From positions 1 through 64,000 of the forward strand of contig SNVD02004456.1 of assembly GCA_013180625.2 (NCBI GenBank): a stretch of 64,000 bases of DNA. The letters are read 5' to 3'. A program made the translations under genes and the position numbers. The notes beneath the pieces were generated by a model. The model ran no database searches. It was not told where the DNA came from and was given only the letters and a program-made list of their open reading frames with translations. The DNA comes from Boswellia sacra. Its lineage: Eukaryota > Streptophyta > Magnoliopsida > Sapindales > Burseraceae. This document shows, one piece after another, positions 1 through 12,709 of this stretch. Every line of letters begins with the position of its first letter. The first letter of the stretch is position 1.

Positions 1-1363
1 TAGTGGGTAACATGCTAAGAGTCTTTTGAGGGTTGCAATGAGTTTTCGTGAGTACTTGAAAAAGTTTAAATAAAATAGTTAAATTTAGCATATTAAGATA
101 AAAAGAGTCCTCCGTTCTATATGCTCTTTCTTTTCGTCCATCGTCAAAAACTCCATCTCACATTTTATTAAACATACTCAAAAATAATTCTTGTCAAGCT
201 TGTGAGTCTCTAACAAGACTTATTTTAACTTAACATAAAAATTCACTGTTGAGAAACTCAACTAATGTCCAGAATGTGCTCCATAATGACTTGCAGACGG
301 AGGAGCATTATTTACGATTTACTCGTATAACCAAAGAGTTCTCAAAACTTGCTAAAAATTATAATCACTATCAAAATTCAGCCATTTTGATGATTTGACC
401 TGATTATGCATGCCTTTTATTAATATCATAACAAGAGAGTTATTAGAAGACAATATAATGTATTCTGAAGACACTAGATTTATTACCTTTCAGGCTTTTC
501 TCTGCGGCTAAATCCTCCTAGCTAAGCCAACACCATAACAAGGCCTCCAAACTTGTAAAAGTCGTATAATCTCATAAATTGATAACATTAAACAATCGTC
601 AAGGTTTGGAGTAATTCTATACTTTTCTTAGCTATTTTCTATAACCTAAAGTGATATCATGACAACTTAAAAATCATACCACTTGTCACAGACACATTAT
701 TTAATCATCTAGGCGACAGTTATAAATCAAAATGCATAAATATTACAGTCTACTTACTAGAGTCAAATTTGATTTATAATCTAGACAATATTCCTTGCTT
801 CCAAGAAAAAAAAACAAGTAATAGAAGAAAATTTGAAAACATGCATATGATTAAAATCTTTACTGAATAAGCTTTCAAAATGAATACTAAAATTTCAGTA
901 TAAAATTTGAAAACCAAATTTTAAAAAAAAAATCCCTTGTTTTTCATAATTTCTAAATCTAAATCCAAGCCATCAAATATTGGCATAAATCAAAAAACAA
1001 CTATACACTGATTGTATAAGCCAGGCAAACCACAATATCATATATAACAAATATAATCAATATTTTAACTAAGCTAGCCATATGAACAAAAATTCGTTCG
1101 TTTCATAAAAGATATATATAAAGAAAGAGCATGGCGTTCACAAGTTACCATTAATGGTAGTAGCATACTTAGCAAATAGAACTTAACATCTTCTTCAGGT
1201 TTGTAAGTTACATATGCCTTCACATTGTTAACTGAGCAGGTATCTCGTGGGTTAGACTTAGGTGAACCATTAATTAATACAAGTCAAGTTTCCAAAAGCA
1301 TACAACATATGTAGCAGTTTATAATACATCTTTTGATAGATGACACCCATCGGAACTTCCCCA
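1..1363. other. AT-rich flank downstream of the MADS gene
   Basis: No gene is visible on either strand. The part nearest 1363 must hold the 3' UTR and poly(A) site of the minus-strand MADS gene, but I could not place its end. The rest is AT-rich with no long reading frame and no repeat that I recognise. Confidence 0.5.
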
Positions 1364-4300
1364 TTAGCCAGAGTATGGTAAGCTGCAAGAAATTAGTAGA
1401 TTCCATTACCGAGCCAAATAGCGAAATTCATTCCCAAAGAAGGAAAAGAAGAAATGAAACACTAGACCATGCACATGTAATACATATATTCTACAAGGGT
1501 TTTGCTTTGTGACACCTAAAAAGTGTTGCTAGGGTTTGAACTTGAAATTGAAATCAACTCAGGGTTTCTTTGATTTTATATGATGCATATATACACGCAC
1601 ACACTATGGAAATTATTGAACAAACTATACTACTATATGGCCTATGGCTTTCACAATTTGCAAGAGAAAAACCGCACGTAACAAAGCCTTCCTGTTTTCT
1701 TTTTTGTGCAGTACATGTTAGGAGAGGTATGAGCTAACTCACCCCAACTTGAGAGAAGTATCAGAGCTTTCATAGTCATTTGGAGGACCAGATGATGAGT
1801 TGCATGCATTGGTTACAGACTCCGATGACTGGCCTTCCTCATACACAATGTTGTCTGATTCAGCAGTGCCTTGTCTTCGGGCATTAGATATCTCCAACAC
1901 CTACGGACGCCAATAAAATTCTACTCAATCAATGCATAAGAAAAATCCAAATTGAGATCACAGAGAGTGCAAGAGAAAATGATTGTTCATACTTGCTGTC
2001 TCAAACGCTCATTCTCTTCCATCAATCGCTTTCCCTGCATGTTTTATCCATTCAACAGACAAAAAAATTGAGTTCTTGGTGCAACAATGAACGTAAAAGT
2101 GCTAACCATCAACATAGATATACTTTGGAAGAGAAATGAATATATTTGCTCAACCTGAAAAAGCACTTTTCCTACTACGAATCAACTCATTTACTAATGA
2201 AAAGATGCTCACCTCCTTTATGGTTAAAAATCATCTTTCTTTTCTTTGATATCTTATATTAACCAAAAATAAGATTCAAGTTATCTAACCTTGGTTTGAA
2301 GGTCATTGATCTCTCTCATGATCTTCTCACCCTAAAAAGCATAAAATAAAAATAAGAAATAATCAAAACCATGAAATAGTTACACCAACTTTCATTATCA
2401 TATGATACCAAACTTCATATAATACCAAACTTGGGGAACCAAATTATAATCGCTGCCAAACCTTCTTTTCAATCACCCGGCTCAGTCCAGCTTCAAGAGA
2501 CTTTTCAAGTTGCTGCAGTTCTTCCAAGTTTAAACCTTGGATTTCTTCTCCCTTCATTTGCCTATTTTGCATCACAAAAGGATTAACTAATCCTATCTAA
2601 AATCTAATTATGCACACTTCAACAAATTATTAATCCAAGGTAATCAACAGAGATTTTTTACCTCAGTTGATGGCTTTTCTCAGCAACTTCCTTGCTCAAG
2701 CTGGAGAAGTTGTTCTCCGCCAACTAAAGTTCAGATTTTTTCTCATTATTTGAGAAAGCAAAAGAAAAAGGAATATAGAGATTGATCATATCAAAGTGCT
2801 ATAAAAAAATTTAACTTCAAAATGTTTGTGTACAAGTAACACATATTGTTCTACAAGATAAATTAAGAGCAAGATGATTAAAAAATTTAATCAGCTCGTC
2901 ATACTAAATTCATCAATGCAAATTCTAACTAGTTTACTTGGTTGCATCTCTATGGATTGTACAAGAGTTATTCCTACACATGTAAGGACCGACGGGAGTT
3001 TTGTCTAAATTTAAAAGTTTTATATTTTTTTGTGTGTGTTTTTGTGTGTGTGTGTGTGTGTATATATATATTGGACTGATGTAAAAATCAAAGTAATGTA
3101 AACTCCAATAAACTTAGTGTGAAGTTTAACATCTACACGTGTGAGTTTTTTAAGTGAATCTTATTTATTTAAAAAAAAAAAACAAAATCTGTGAAATAAA
3201 TAATTCTATACAAATATTTGCATGCGGACACAAAAGCAATATCGAGTTTGCATTTAGATCGTTTAGTAACGAGCATGCCCGAAGAAAACATCATTTCTGC
3301 GATCAATATATCGGTTTTATAAAGCTAAAGAAAATCCACTTCCGAGTAGTCATCCCTAGTTGATAAGTACAAATACTCTTACATATAACCAAAACTCCTA
3401 TTTAGACCAATTATAATAATGGATTAACTCCTTATTTAATCTTGTTGCCAATTAAATTCAGTTTGTCCGTGGGAATAATCATAAAGAAATAGCTCAAATC
3501 TAAATTTATTAAAAAATAAAAAAGTAAAATGAAATAAACTACCCAACTTACCTGCAAGTCAAGTGTTGGGTGTCCCGACTTGTCAAAGCTCTTCGAGTGC
3601 AGCTGGTGCCTCTCTAGAATCTCCTTCATGCTTCAAAAGTTATAAGAAAAAAAAAAAAAAAAAAGAAGAAGAAAGAGGTATCGCAAATTAAGTCATTTGC
3701 TGGGAGTGAAACTAGCTTTCGATCCCAAAAGAATGTTAACTCATTTCGGTTAATCTCTAAATTTTAGAGCGCATATGTATTAAAAAAGTAGATGACTAAA
3801 CAAAACATGTCAAGGTTGATTGGATTGGAAAATATTCTGTTTACCTTATTTGGCTGCTAATAGCTTAGACCAAAATTCCATGAATGAAAAAGTCTACGGA
3901 AATTTGACAAATAAAATGCATAACCAGCAACTTTAATATAAACAATATTTTATGTGTTTCAATTCATGAGCACATGCATTGCCAGCCATTGCCAGCCATC
4001 CAAACAGGTTTAAAGCATAAAGATAAGAAATGAAGATCGAAGCATCCTATAATTATGCCCAACTCTACATGAAATTTCAACCTAAAATTAGATGAAATTT
4101 CAAGCTACGGGGATGCGGTCAATCATACTACAGTTCAATACTTTTTAGCACACCCCTACAAATCAAAGTAATGAGACCTAAGAGAAATGAAGCTAATATG
4201 TAATCTTGTTTTGAGATCAAGACACACCCATTGTGGGTTAAATTAATATTGATCTAAGATTAAATGCTGTGAAGATCATACTGAAAGTGCTTTATAAAAG

Positions 4301-7300
4301 AATTGTCAAATTTACATGCTGCATTTTTTACGTAAAATTCAATCGTATAAACAGCTCTGTGTTATGTTGACGATAAAATAAAGCATAATAAGTATTGGAG
4401 TTTGAAAATATCGAACGTCCCTTGGTGGTTAAACCTTTTTAATTATAAATTGCTTATTGAAGATCCAAGTTTCACTGTAAGTTGTGGCCTCAGTAGACAA
4501 CAAACATGCACCTAAAAAGTCGTGCAGGAAGCCTGCCTAGAAATTTCTCTTTTTCTAATAATTTTTTTCGGTTGATCAGCAAATTTCCATAGCTTATACA
4601 TGGTAAATCGAACTTAACTTTTCAAATGAGAGATGTATCTGGAAGTTGCTCAGTTTTATTCTAGTCTTGTGTAAAGGGCAAAACCGTTCTCCTCAGTCAA
4701 TAAGGAAAAACATATGCAAAAATTGATTAATAATTTTTAATTTTATTCACAGCTATCAACATTATAACCTCGTCCAAAGGCTTGATAATTTAAAATGGTA
4801 AGTCGTAGTTTTTTGTGACTAGTAGTAGTTACAGCATCACCAGGAGAGACAAAACGAGAAAAGAAACATAGACAAAATCTACTTGATTCAATAACTAAGC
4901 AATATCACATTAGCTCAATCATGCAACCATGGAGGAAGTTATTCCATCCAGCATTAAATCAAGATAACCACCATCCCAAATCATAAAAAAGGAGACATAT
5001 AAAGGAAAGAACTATACGCGTACAAAATAGAGAGAAAAAAGGCAACAGTTGAACATTAAGAAGCAGAATACAAGGATTAATTATTAGCTATCAATCCAGC
5101 ACCGTGAAAATCTTACTGCCACGGCAAGCATGCAAAGTATGTTGGATGACTTCTATCAAAGAAAAAGGCCATAGCCAAAAAAATACAGGTCAACTTTTCA
5201 TTTTTAAGTTTGATTTCACGGTTCCCTTATATTCCAGACCGTTTTCTATTCCCTCAGTATTACCCTTCCTAATAGGTTGTTAATAAATCAACATCTGCAC
5301 CAACAATGCCAACAAATAACATATACACACCTAAATCTTTTAACCTAAAACAATTCCAACATTACTAGTAAGTTGATGTGTTTGGTTGCATTAATTATCC
5401 TGTCACTTTTTCTGCTGATCAGAAATTTCACTTCTGTCCATATTTCTCATATTCTTTCGAATATTTAATGTTTCTTCTCAGGCCACTTTAAAGATAGTTG
5501 TAATCTTGATTTAGTAAGATAGTTGTAATCTTGACTTAGTGCACCCACTTCTTGGACACATCCCATCATGGACAGCACAAACAACAAAAACAAGTTGCAG
5601 TTATCATAGAACATCATGATAGCATAAGCAAGAATGAAGGCACGTGGCCTTTCCTCTAGCAAATGGATGAGTACAAAACAAAACGGAGTTTTAAGGCTTC
5701 CAGTAAAACAAGGTTATACTTTGTATCGTCTATTTAATATATCATTGATTAGATTAACCCTTCAACATTAAAGATGACACTTCCAAAATGACAACATGCA
5801 ATGTTTACAAAACGCAAAATTGATTGTTATAAAGCAAAAAGTGAATGTAAGAAAAAGCATTCTTGGTATACTTGTCATCATATATGTTAACCATGTGAAC
5901 ATATTCATGGCTCAAAAAGGCTAGATTATTAATCAAAAATTACGCGCAAATGGTACATGACTTTCCTATATGATATTTCTTGTAGAGCAATAGTAATAAG
6001 TAACCCCTATGAACACCATAAAATGCTAGGAAAGATGTGCCGACACATCAAGATCGTGTTAGCTAACTCTCACTTGTCACATTAGGGCTTTACAGGTCAT
6101 GGCTTGCTCTTCAATATACTTTCCAAAACAAGTGTTCCAACACATCAATATGGTCGTCCCTGACATATTTGTCACATTAAGGCTTTATAGCTTCTGTTAG
6201 TAAGTAGTAGCCTCCTTCAGGAGACAGGATTTCACTGGTACAACTACCTACGTGTCATGAGCTGTGTTGATTCCCAATAAGAAACTGTTCTACTGCATTC
6301 AAGTTCACACTGGCTTTCTTCATTCTATTTTAGTCTATTTGGACCACAACAAAAATTAGAAAATACGGGCAAAGCAAATACATAAAGAAGGAAAAAGCAG
6401 TGGAAAAGTGATGTACCAAAGCTATACTTGAGGCTGCTATGAGACTGCTATGTGAGATATGACTTCTTTGTTATGATTTTCGGAATTCTTCACCTTCAAT
6501 TAATCGTTAATTACTATAGAAAATTTTTATACAAGGAATAATTTACATCTAGAACTGAAGTTAATGCTAAAGGACTCGAACTCTATTTTACTTGGCTTTC
6601 CTTTTTCGTATCATCGAATACTTGCTAAGATTGCTATTTAATGACATCAACTAATCTAAGCATAATTACTCATCAATTTGATGTCTATTGACACATTCAA
6701 TTACATATCTTCTTATTGGCTCTACTCATGAATCCCGCAGAAAAATCTCTTATCCCTTACCGTACTGACTGATGACATCATGATAGCACCTTACAATTAT
6801 CTAAGCATTTACCAGCATGAAATAAATTTGTTAAAAGAGGAGAAAAAATATTAATCACTTATTTTCCTGGAACAAGAGCAAAGAAGTTAAGCAAGGAATC
6901 AAAGAAAAAATGTTCTAAAGCAGCCAATCAAATAAATAAAATAAACATGAAAAACACGTTCTAATCAGTATTTCATGAAAGAACTGGCCAAATCCCACGA
7001 AATTCTACTTAATTAGGGAAAACATCAAACTGGTATCAAATATAATAACAAAACAGTGATATAAAAAATAATAATACACAGAATCAGAAAGGAGAAAACA
7101 GCAGCACAAGCTTAATGCAAAACTCTAACTTGATGGGATAAAAGAAAGTAGCCCAGGCAATTGATATTGGACTTGAAAAACTAAATTACAAAACTGTCAT
7201 ATCAAGTTGCAGCTACAGATCCTTTGTTTTATCAATATTTTTCTTTTAACTTTCCCATATTCTACTAACACACCAACACAATTTCTAAGTCCACTAACAT

Positions 7301-7587
7301 GAGTCTTCAACATTTCTGCATCCTATCAAGGATCTCTATAGAAAAACCACCAAATATCTATATCTTTCTATATATATAAAATAAAGAGAGGGACCAAAAA
7401 AGCACCTTGAACTGGAATATTCAAAGAGTTTCCCGGTAGCTGAGAAGATGATGAGAGCAACATCAGCATCGCAAAGAACAGAAAGTTCTTCAGCTTTCTT
7501 GAAGAGCCCTCTTCGTCGCTTAGAGAAAGTAACCTGCCGGGCAGTCACGTTATCGATTTTCTTGATCTGAATCTTCTCTCTAGCCAT
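1364..7587 (-). CDS. SVP: SVP/AGL24-type MIKC MADS-box transcription factor, 8 coding exons
   Basis: Nuclear DNA-binding factor of the StMADS11 clade (SVP, AGL24, JOINTLESS, dormancy-associated MADS). The family binds CArG boxes as dimers and controls flowering time, inflorescence identity or bud dormancy. Coding exons in minus-strand order are 7587-7406, 3630-3552, 2723-2662, 2561-2462, 2331-2290, 2034-1993, 1900-1743 and 1382-1364. The lengths 182, 79, 62, 100, 42, 42, 158 and 19 sum to 684 nt, giving 227 aa. The set 79/62/100/42/42 is the classic MIKC pattern. Residues 1-60 are the MADS domain ([10 protein letters not shown] start, [20 protein letters not shown] core), about 61-87 the I region and about 88-170 the K domain with the block [17 protein letters not shown]. 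The C-terminus is hydrophilic and ends [14 protein letters not shown], an SVP-type tail. Reading past the exon 7 donor gives a false TGA at once, so the 19-nt last exon is needed. Coding intron 1 is 3.8 kb. Which member of the clade this is cannot be settled here. Confidence 0.95.
3030..3071. repeat. (GT)n/(TA)n microsatellite
   Basis: Imperfect GT dinucleotide tract followed by TA repeats, inside the first coding intron (3631-7405 is intron 1; this tract lies in intron 2, between exons 2 and 3) of the MADS gene. Confidence 0.85.
5491..5540. repeat. 25-bp tandem duplication in MADS intron 1
   Basis: Two adjacent copies of a 25-bp unit (AAGATAGTTGTAATCTTGAT plus five more bases) differ at one or two positions. 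They lie in the large first coding intron, where I see no other gene. Confidence 0.8.
6032..6193. repeat. Diverged duplicated block of about 65 bp in MADS intron 1
   Basis: The pair ACACATCAA...TTGTCACATTAGGGCTTTACAG (about 6042-6096) and ACACATCAA...TTGTCACATTAAGGCTTTATAG (about 6138-6193) repeats with a period close to 97 bp. It is intronic and its origin is unknown. Confidence 0.6.
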
Positions 7588-8180
7588 TCTCCTTCTTCTC
7601 CTTCCTTACCAACAGTATGACCTTCCTAAAGAGAAACAAATAATCAACAAGAAATTATCAATCGCGAGTCATTTTATTGGGCTTTTCACTTTGTTCAAGG
7701 CAAGCAAGGAATGAACCAACATGTAATCGCACATCCCCACCACAAATAGCAAAGAAAGTTTCTATTTTTAGCGGACGTTCAAGAGAGAAACAAAGTTAAG
7801 AGAGGGACAGGTCTGTGGTAAAAGTGGCGGCATTTTGCCAAAAATAGAAGAATCCGAAACAAACCCTAGTTAAGTAACAGAGAGAAAGAGAGAGAGAGAG
7901 GGAATCGCAGACACTTTGTATTCAGATCCAGAGTAAAAAAAGTAAAATAAAATATCCCACCAATTACAGGGTCACAGAAGAGGGAAGTTGGGAGATCAAA
8001 AGCATTGAAGACACTTACCAGCTTGCGGTGGGCGGATGTTGTCTGGACTTGTTTTTGTGTTTTTATTTGTGAGAGTTGGGAGCGTGGAAATGCCACCAAT
8101 GAAAGGGGGAGAGAGAGAGAGAGCGTGTCAAGATAGGAGCAGAGAATAGAGAATGTGGGTGAAAAGAAAGCAGTTTGAAG
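7588..8180 (-). other. 5' leader of the MADS gene with a leader intron
   Basis: On the minus strand a donor (CAAGCTG then GTAAGT) lies at 8019/8018 and an acceptor (TTCTCTTTAG) ends at 7626. This gives a 393-nt leader intron (8018-7626) and a leader segment 7625-7588 before the ATG. The first leader exon runs from 8019 up to an unmapped start near 8180. Two GA/CT repeats (about 7880-7902 and 8107-8122) lie in the intron and the first exon. SVP-clade genes often have a leader intron. Splice sites are seen; the transcription start is inferred. Confidence 0.6.
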
Positions 8181-8206
8181 ATAAAAAAGGATTCATTCAC
8201 TCTCCC

Positions 8207-8216
8207 CCTTTTATGG
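8207..8216 (-). promoter_or_regulatory. CArG box overlapping a TATA-like element
   Basis: On the minus strand the sequence is CCATAAAAGG, an exact CC(A/T)6GG match for MADS-domain proteins. Its ATAAAA core could also serve as the TATA box, about 190 bp upstream of the leader donor. An identical decamer occurs at 9367-9376. Autoregulation by MADS factors is an inference. Confidence 0.45.
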
Positions 8217-9366
8217 TCAATCAAAGCAGTCTCTGTTCCTCCTTTATTTTATTATTTTTTTAACTTTATCTCTGTGTGTATAGCTGAGGAGGGATTTGAA
8301 TAGGCACATTCAGGAGAAGGCCTATTCATAAATATAGTAAATTGGAGGGTTCCTGTTTTTAATATTAGAAAAAATAAACAATTATTACTATTTAAAAGTG
8401 GTGAAATTTTCTCAATTATAATAGTTTACTTTAATTTAATATTAAGTAAGCTTTAAAAAAATACCCTTAAATCTATAATGTTCTCAAAAATCATATCGTC
8501 TTAAAAGCATTTCCATGTCATCGCCTTTATTCAATAGCTCAATGGTTTATAGTTATGTTCGGGAGCTCGACAACTACTAGCTTCTAACTACCGAATTATT
8601 TTTAAAAGTGCATAAAAATTAAGGTTCTTTTTAAAAAAATTTCTTAAATTTCTAGGATGACCTCATAAAAGATATGTTTTCATAATTTCACTTATTGATA
8701 TATTTTTGTTAAATAATGATTTAATATACTATATATTGTAATAATAAAAAAATTATTTTAGTTCTTAACATATAACTTAATGATGGTACGCCATAAGACT
8801 ATGTGGTATTATATTAGTATATTATCTTTTTTATCTATATTAATAAAGTTTCATTAATTCAAGCAAGCATATGGAATAATATTAATATGGTATGTTTTGT
8901 TTATTTATTCTTAAGAAACTATTTAACATAATTTTATTTCTAATTTAGGGTTTTACAATTACCCCCTTCATGTTCTTGCATTTATTTACTTTTCTCTAGT
9001 CTATATGTTTATTCATTAAGCTACAAAATCTAAATTCATGGATATAAAGAATCTATCATAAATACATGCATATCATTTTATGCATGTCACTCTAGGAGTT
9101 GAATCTCAATATACAGGACGGAATCTGGATAAGGTACATGATATATGATACGATAATGATACGCACAATGTACATGACAAATGACAGCAAACACGTACAA
9201 TGGTGACCATTCGTTGGCCTTTTTTTTTTTTTTTTTTGGTCTTCTTTCATAACTTTCTTTCAAGACATTTGGGTAATTTTGCAAGCTATTTTATTTTAAA
9301 AAATAAAATTATATATATGATTATAGCTTTGGAATATGGTACGTTTTGATTCAATAAACGTGTAGA

Positions 9367-9376
9367 CCATAAAAGG
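9367..9376 (+). promoter_or_regulatory. Second CArG box upstream of the MADS gene
   Basis: CCATAAAAGG, identical to the decamer at 8207-8216 but in the opposite orientation, about 1.2 kb further from the gene. Whether it is used is unknown. Confidence 0.3.
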
Positions 9377-10494
9377 TTTTGCCTGCCTCATTGAAATTCA
9401 AAGTGCTCATGGCAACATAATCATTACTTCATAATTTAATATTTTGATATCGTAAAATAAAATATTTATCAACTATCATTGATCCACGTATTACTATGCA
9501 CTATAGTCTTTTGTCCTTTTAGATGGGACAAATATTTCACCCATATCAGTGTCATGACCTACCCACGATTTGTTATTGAAGGGTAGGTCCGGGATAAACT
9601 ATGTGACCTTAGAATTAGAATATCCTTGTACATAGTTATTGTAAGTAGCCGAAATCATATTAAATCTCACGAATGGCACATACCTAAATTTACGTAATAA
9701 GGGTCTTATGGTAGTCACATCATATTTAGCAACGAAGTTTATGTAATTAACGGATGAAAATAAATTTAAAAATAACACAAATTAAAGGACTTTCTTAAAA
9801 ATTATTATCTTTAAAAAAAATAGATGTAATCACCTTATCCAATATAGTCTAATCGGTATTTTTTTATTAAGTGTTACTGTCCAATAGATTGACAGGTAAC
9901 AATAATAAAATAGACAAACTAATAAGTGCAAACATTAATATTGTATTGTAAAATATATATATACGTATTGATGAGCCAGCTAAAACCATGAGGTCTAAAT
10001 TTTTAGTATATGGTAACGTTTCAAATATCCTTGATTTTGCTATCTTTTTGTCGTTCTTTCTAATAAAATATTCTTATTATTGTTTTATCTAAAAAAAATA
10101 TTAATAACTTGTTGCTTTAATTTAAGTTAATTATTTATTTATCATTATTTAAAATTCCTAATTGACATGTGGATATATAGAACACCTGTTAATATGTAAA
10201 GCCATATTTTTTGTGAACATGTTGCCAGCGGGCGGACAGGATAATAGACTCTCGCACAGTCACAGTGCCACCAAATTTTTTCTTTTTTCGTTTCCAAGAA
10301 AAAATATTTTAAAAATTCGGTGCACCTTCACTTAATCCATTGTCTAAAAGGGAAAAAGTGAGAATATAATGCAACTTTATGACTAAAGCGAAAATATAGG
10401 AGAATCAAAGGGCAAAAAAGCAATAATATAAGAATTGTCTGAAACTTATCCATAATATAAACTATTTATTGGGAATAGTGATTTGTCCGTACAG

Positions 10495-11040
10495 TTTAGC
10501 CCACGCCGAGTGTCAGTGAAGTGAAGTGACAGGAGAGCCGAGAGTGCCCACAGAAAAAGCCGGCAGAAAGTAATAATTGCGTACATCCGATGTCACTCGC
10601 CGTCTCGCTCCAACTAGTCGTCAGCGTATCAGATTGCACAAATTACGCACGTGATTTTTTGGATAAAGCGATCCTCATTCCTTCTCTCTTTCTCTTTCTC
10701 TTTCTCTTTCTTGCTTTAGTGCTTTATAATATTGTATTTAGCGTCTGTTACCGTTTTACGTAATTTTTAATAATTTTCGAAATAGTAACGGGACGTGATA
10801 GCACGGCGGAGAGGCGCAGAAAGTAAAATTGTTTTGTTTTCTTTATCGTCGAAAATTGGTTTTGGGATGAGAGATTCCAACACCTTTTTAAATCGTATCT
10901 TTACCGCCTGATTTGATTTGATTCTTCCGTGATTGATGGATGTTGGGTCGGATCGGACGGTCAGTAATTTTCTTGGCGAGGGAAAACAAGTCTATGCCAT
11001 AGGGAGTGGGTGTGGGCTGAAAGCAGGCAGCACCTTTTTT
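10495..11040. other. GC-richer island in AT-rich intergenic DNA
   Basis: This stretch has clearly more G and C than its flanks. It contains CACGTG (G-box core, about 10648), a TTTCTC hexanucleotide tract (about 10681-10711) and clusters such as CGCCGTCTCGCTCC. It resembles a promoter/leader, but no reading frame of note follows. It could be a relic of a lost gene or the start of a non-coding transcript. Confidence 0.3.
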
Positions 11041-12608
11041 GTAATCTTTTATTTTAGTCAATAAAGTTGATAAACTATTTTATTTAATTAGTATAGCATT
11101 CGGATATGGATTATATTTATTTAATCTGAAAATATTTAAGTTAAGTTTATGATATTAACATGCATCTATTTGTCATTATTGTCCCTTCCATCAATTATTA
11201 ATTATAGAAATATGAATAGCTACGAATTAGTATTACAGATTCAAGTCACAGTATGGTCATTTGCACCCAAAAAAAAAAAAACTTTAAACACGTTTTCATA
11301 AAAAAAAATTATTAATGGATGTTGGTGAAGTAAATTACTAATACTTACAAATTATATATTAAAATCCAAAGGGATTTATGAATGTTTATTACATCATCAT
11401 CCTTAATCAATGAAATAAATTTTTTAAATTTATTTATTCAATTATATTTAACCACCAATAAAAAAATTTGTAAGAGGGGGTATTAATCTTTTCAATACAA
11501 ATAATAGAATTAAAACAAGTGATAGACTATGAACACTTATTTAACATACACCATTAACACTATTACTTTAATTTTTTAATTTTAAAGTTATTTCTACCAT
11601 GTTCGCTATATAATGGAGGTCTTAACTTCAAGATTTAGCTAATTTCTTGTCACTTGCATGGTTCAAAACTAGTTAGGTATCTTCCTCACCTCGTTACAAA
11701 GGAAAACTTTCATCCGTCATCCCCATGAGAAAATAAAACAGTATATATATGTAAATTATGGAAATCAAAATCAAAGTGATTGAAAGGAAACTGAGATATT
11801 TCAAAATGGAAATAATATGATCGTTGCTACTATAATATGAATAATGTTATTGGAATAAAATGTCTATACCGTCCATTTATCTAAACTCTCCGATTGAGTC
11901 GAACAATAGTGACATGCTACAAAACGTGGAACTCAATTTTAAAAACATTATTAAGAAAAAAAAAAAAGAGAGAGAGAAGCTTCTATTGATTAAATTAGTT
12001 GCTAATAAGTCATGTCACGACTCCCAAAAAAAACACCCTAAAAGAGGAGAGGAGAATGTGTTTCTTTTACGTTTTACCTAACCCCTACTTATTAAAATGC
12101 TTTTACTTGTATGGAATGGGAGTCGGTGGCGCCTACTCCACGCAATTTCTTCCATCTTTTAAGCAATGTTTATAATAAAATATCTTAATTACTTTTATCA
12201 ATAAATTTTTAACACTAGATTATTGTCTTCTTGATTAATAATGATATTGAGTCGAAAAAATTCAAATTAAAATCGTAGTGTAAATTCACTAGTTTATGAA
12301 GAGAAGACAATATATCTTCATCACAAATTTGACGAACTCCTAATTTTTTTAAAATATATAATTATAGTATTATGATATAAGAAATGATAAGATGATATCA
12401 CATTAATTAAAATAATACAAATTTTATATCCTAATTTTGTTTAAGTTTTAGTACAATTATTATTCTAGTAATAATGTTATTAAACGTCGAATGCATTTGG
12501 TCCGGCAAATTACAATTACAGGATAATTAGGTTATCAGATCCATACTTACCATTATATATAACTTTTCTTTTCATAATGCAATATTATATTTTATCTAAT
12601 CTTACAGT

Positions 12609-12709
12609 ATCCAATTTAATTCAATACAATCTCAACAATTAACACAAAGAGTAGGGTGCGTTATCCAATTTAATTCAACAAAATCTCAAAAATTAACACA
12701 GGGTAGGGA
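12609..12709. repeat. Tandem duplication of about 54 bp
   Basis: Two adjacent copies both start ATCCAATTTAATTCAA and end near AACACA...GTAGGG, with about 10% differences. Intergenic. Confidence 0.75.

Noticed and set aside
1739..1741. TGA directly after SLKLG as the end of the MADS protein
   Set aside because: The bases overlap a good GTGAGT donor, and a downstream acceptor at 1383 yields the conserved LPYSG tail in phase.
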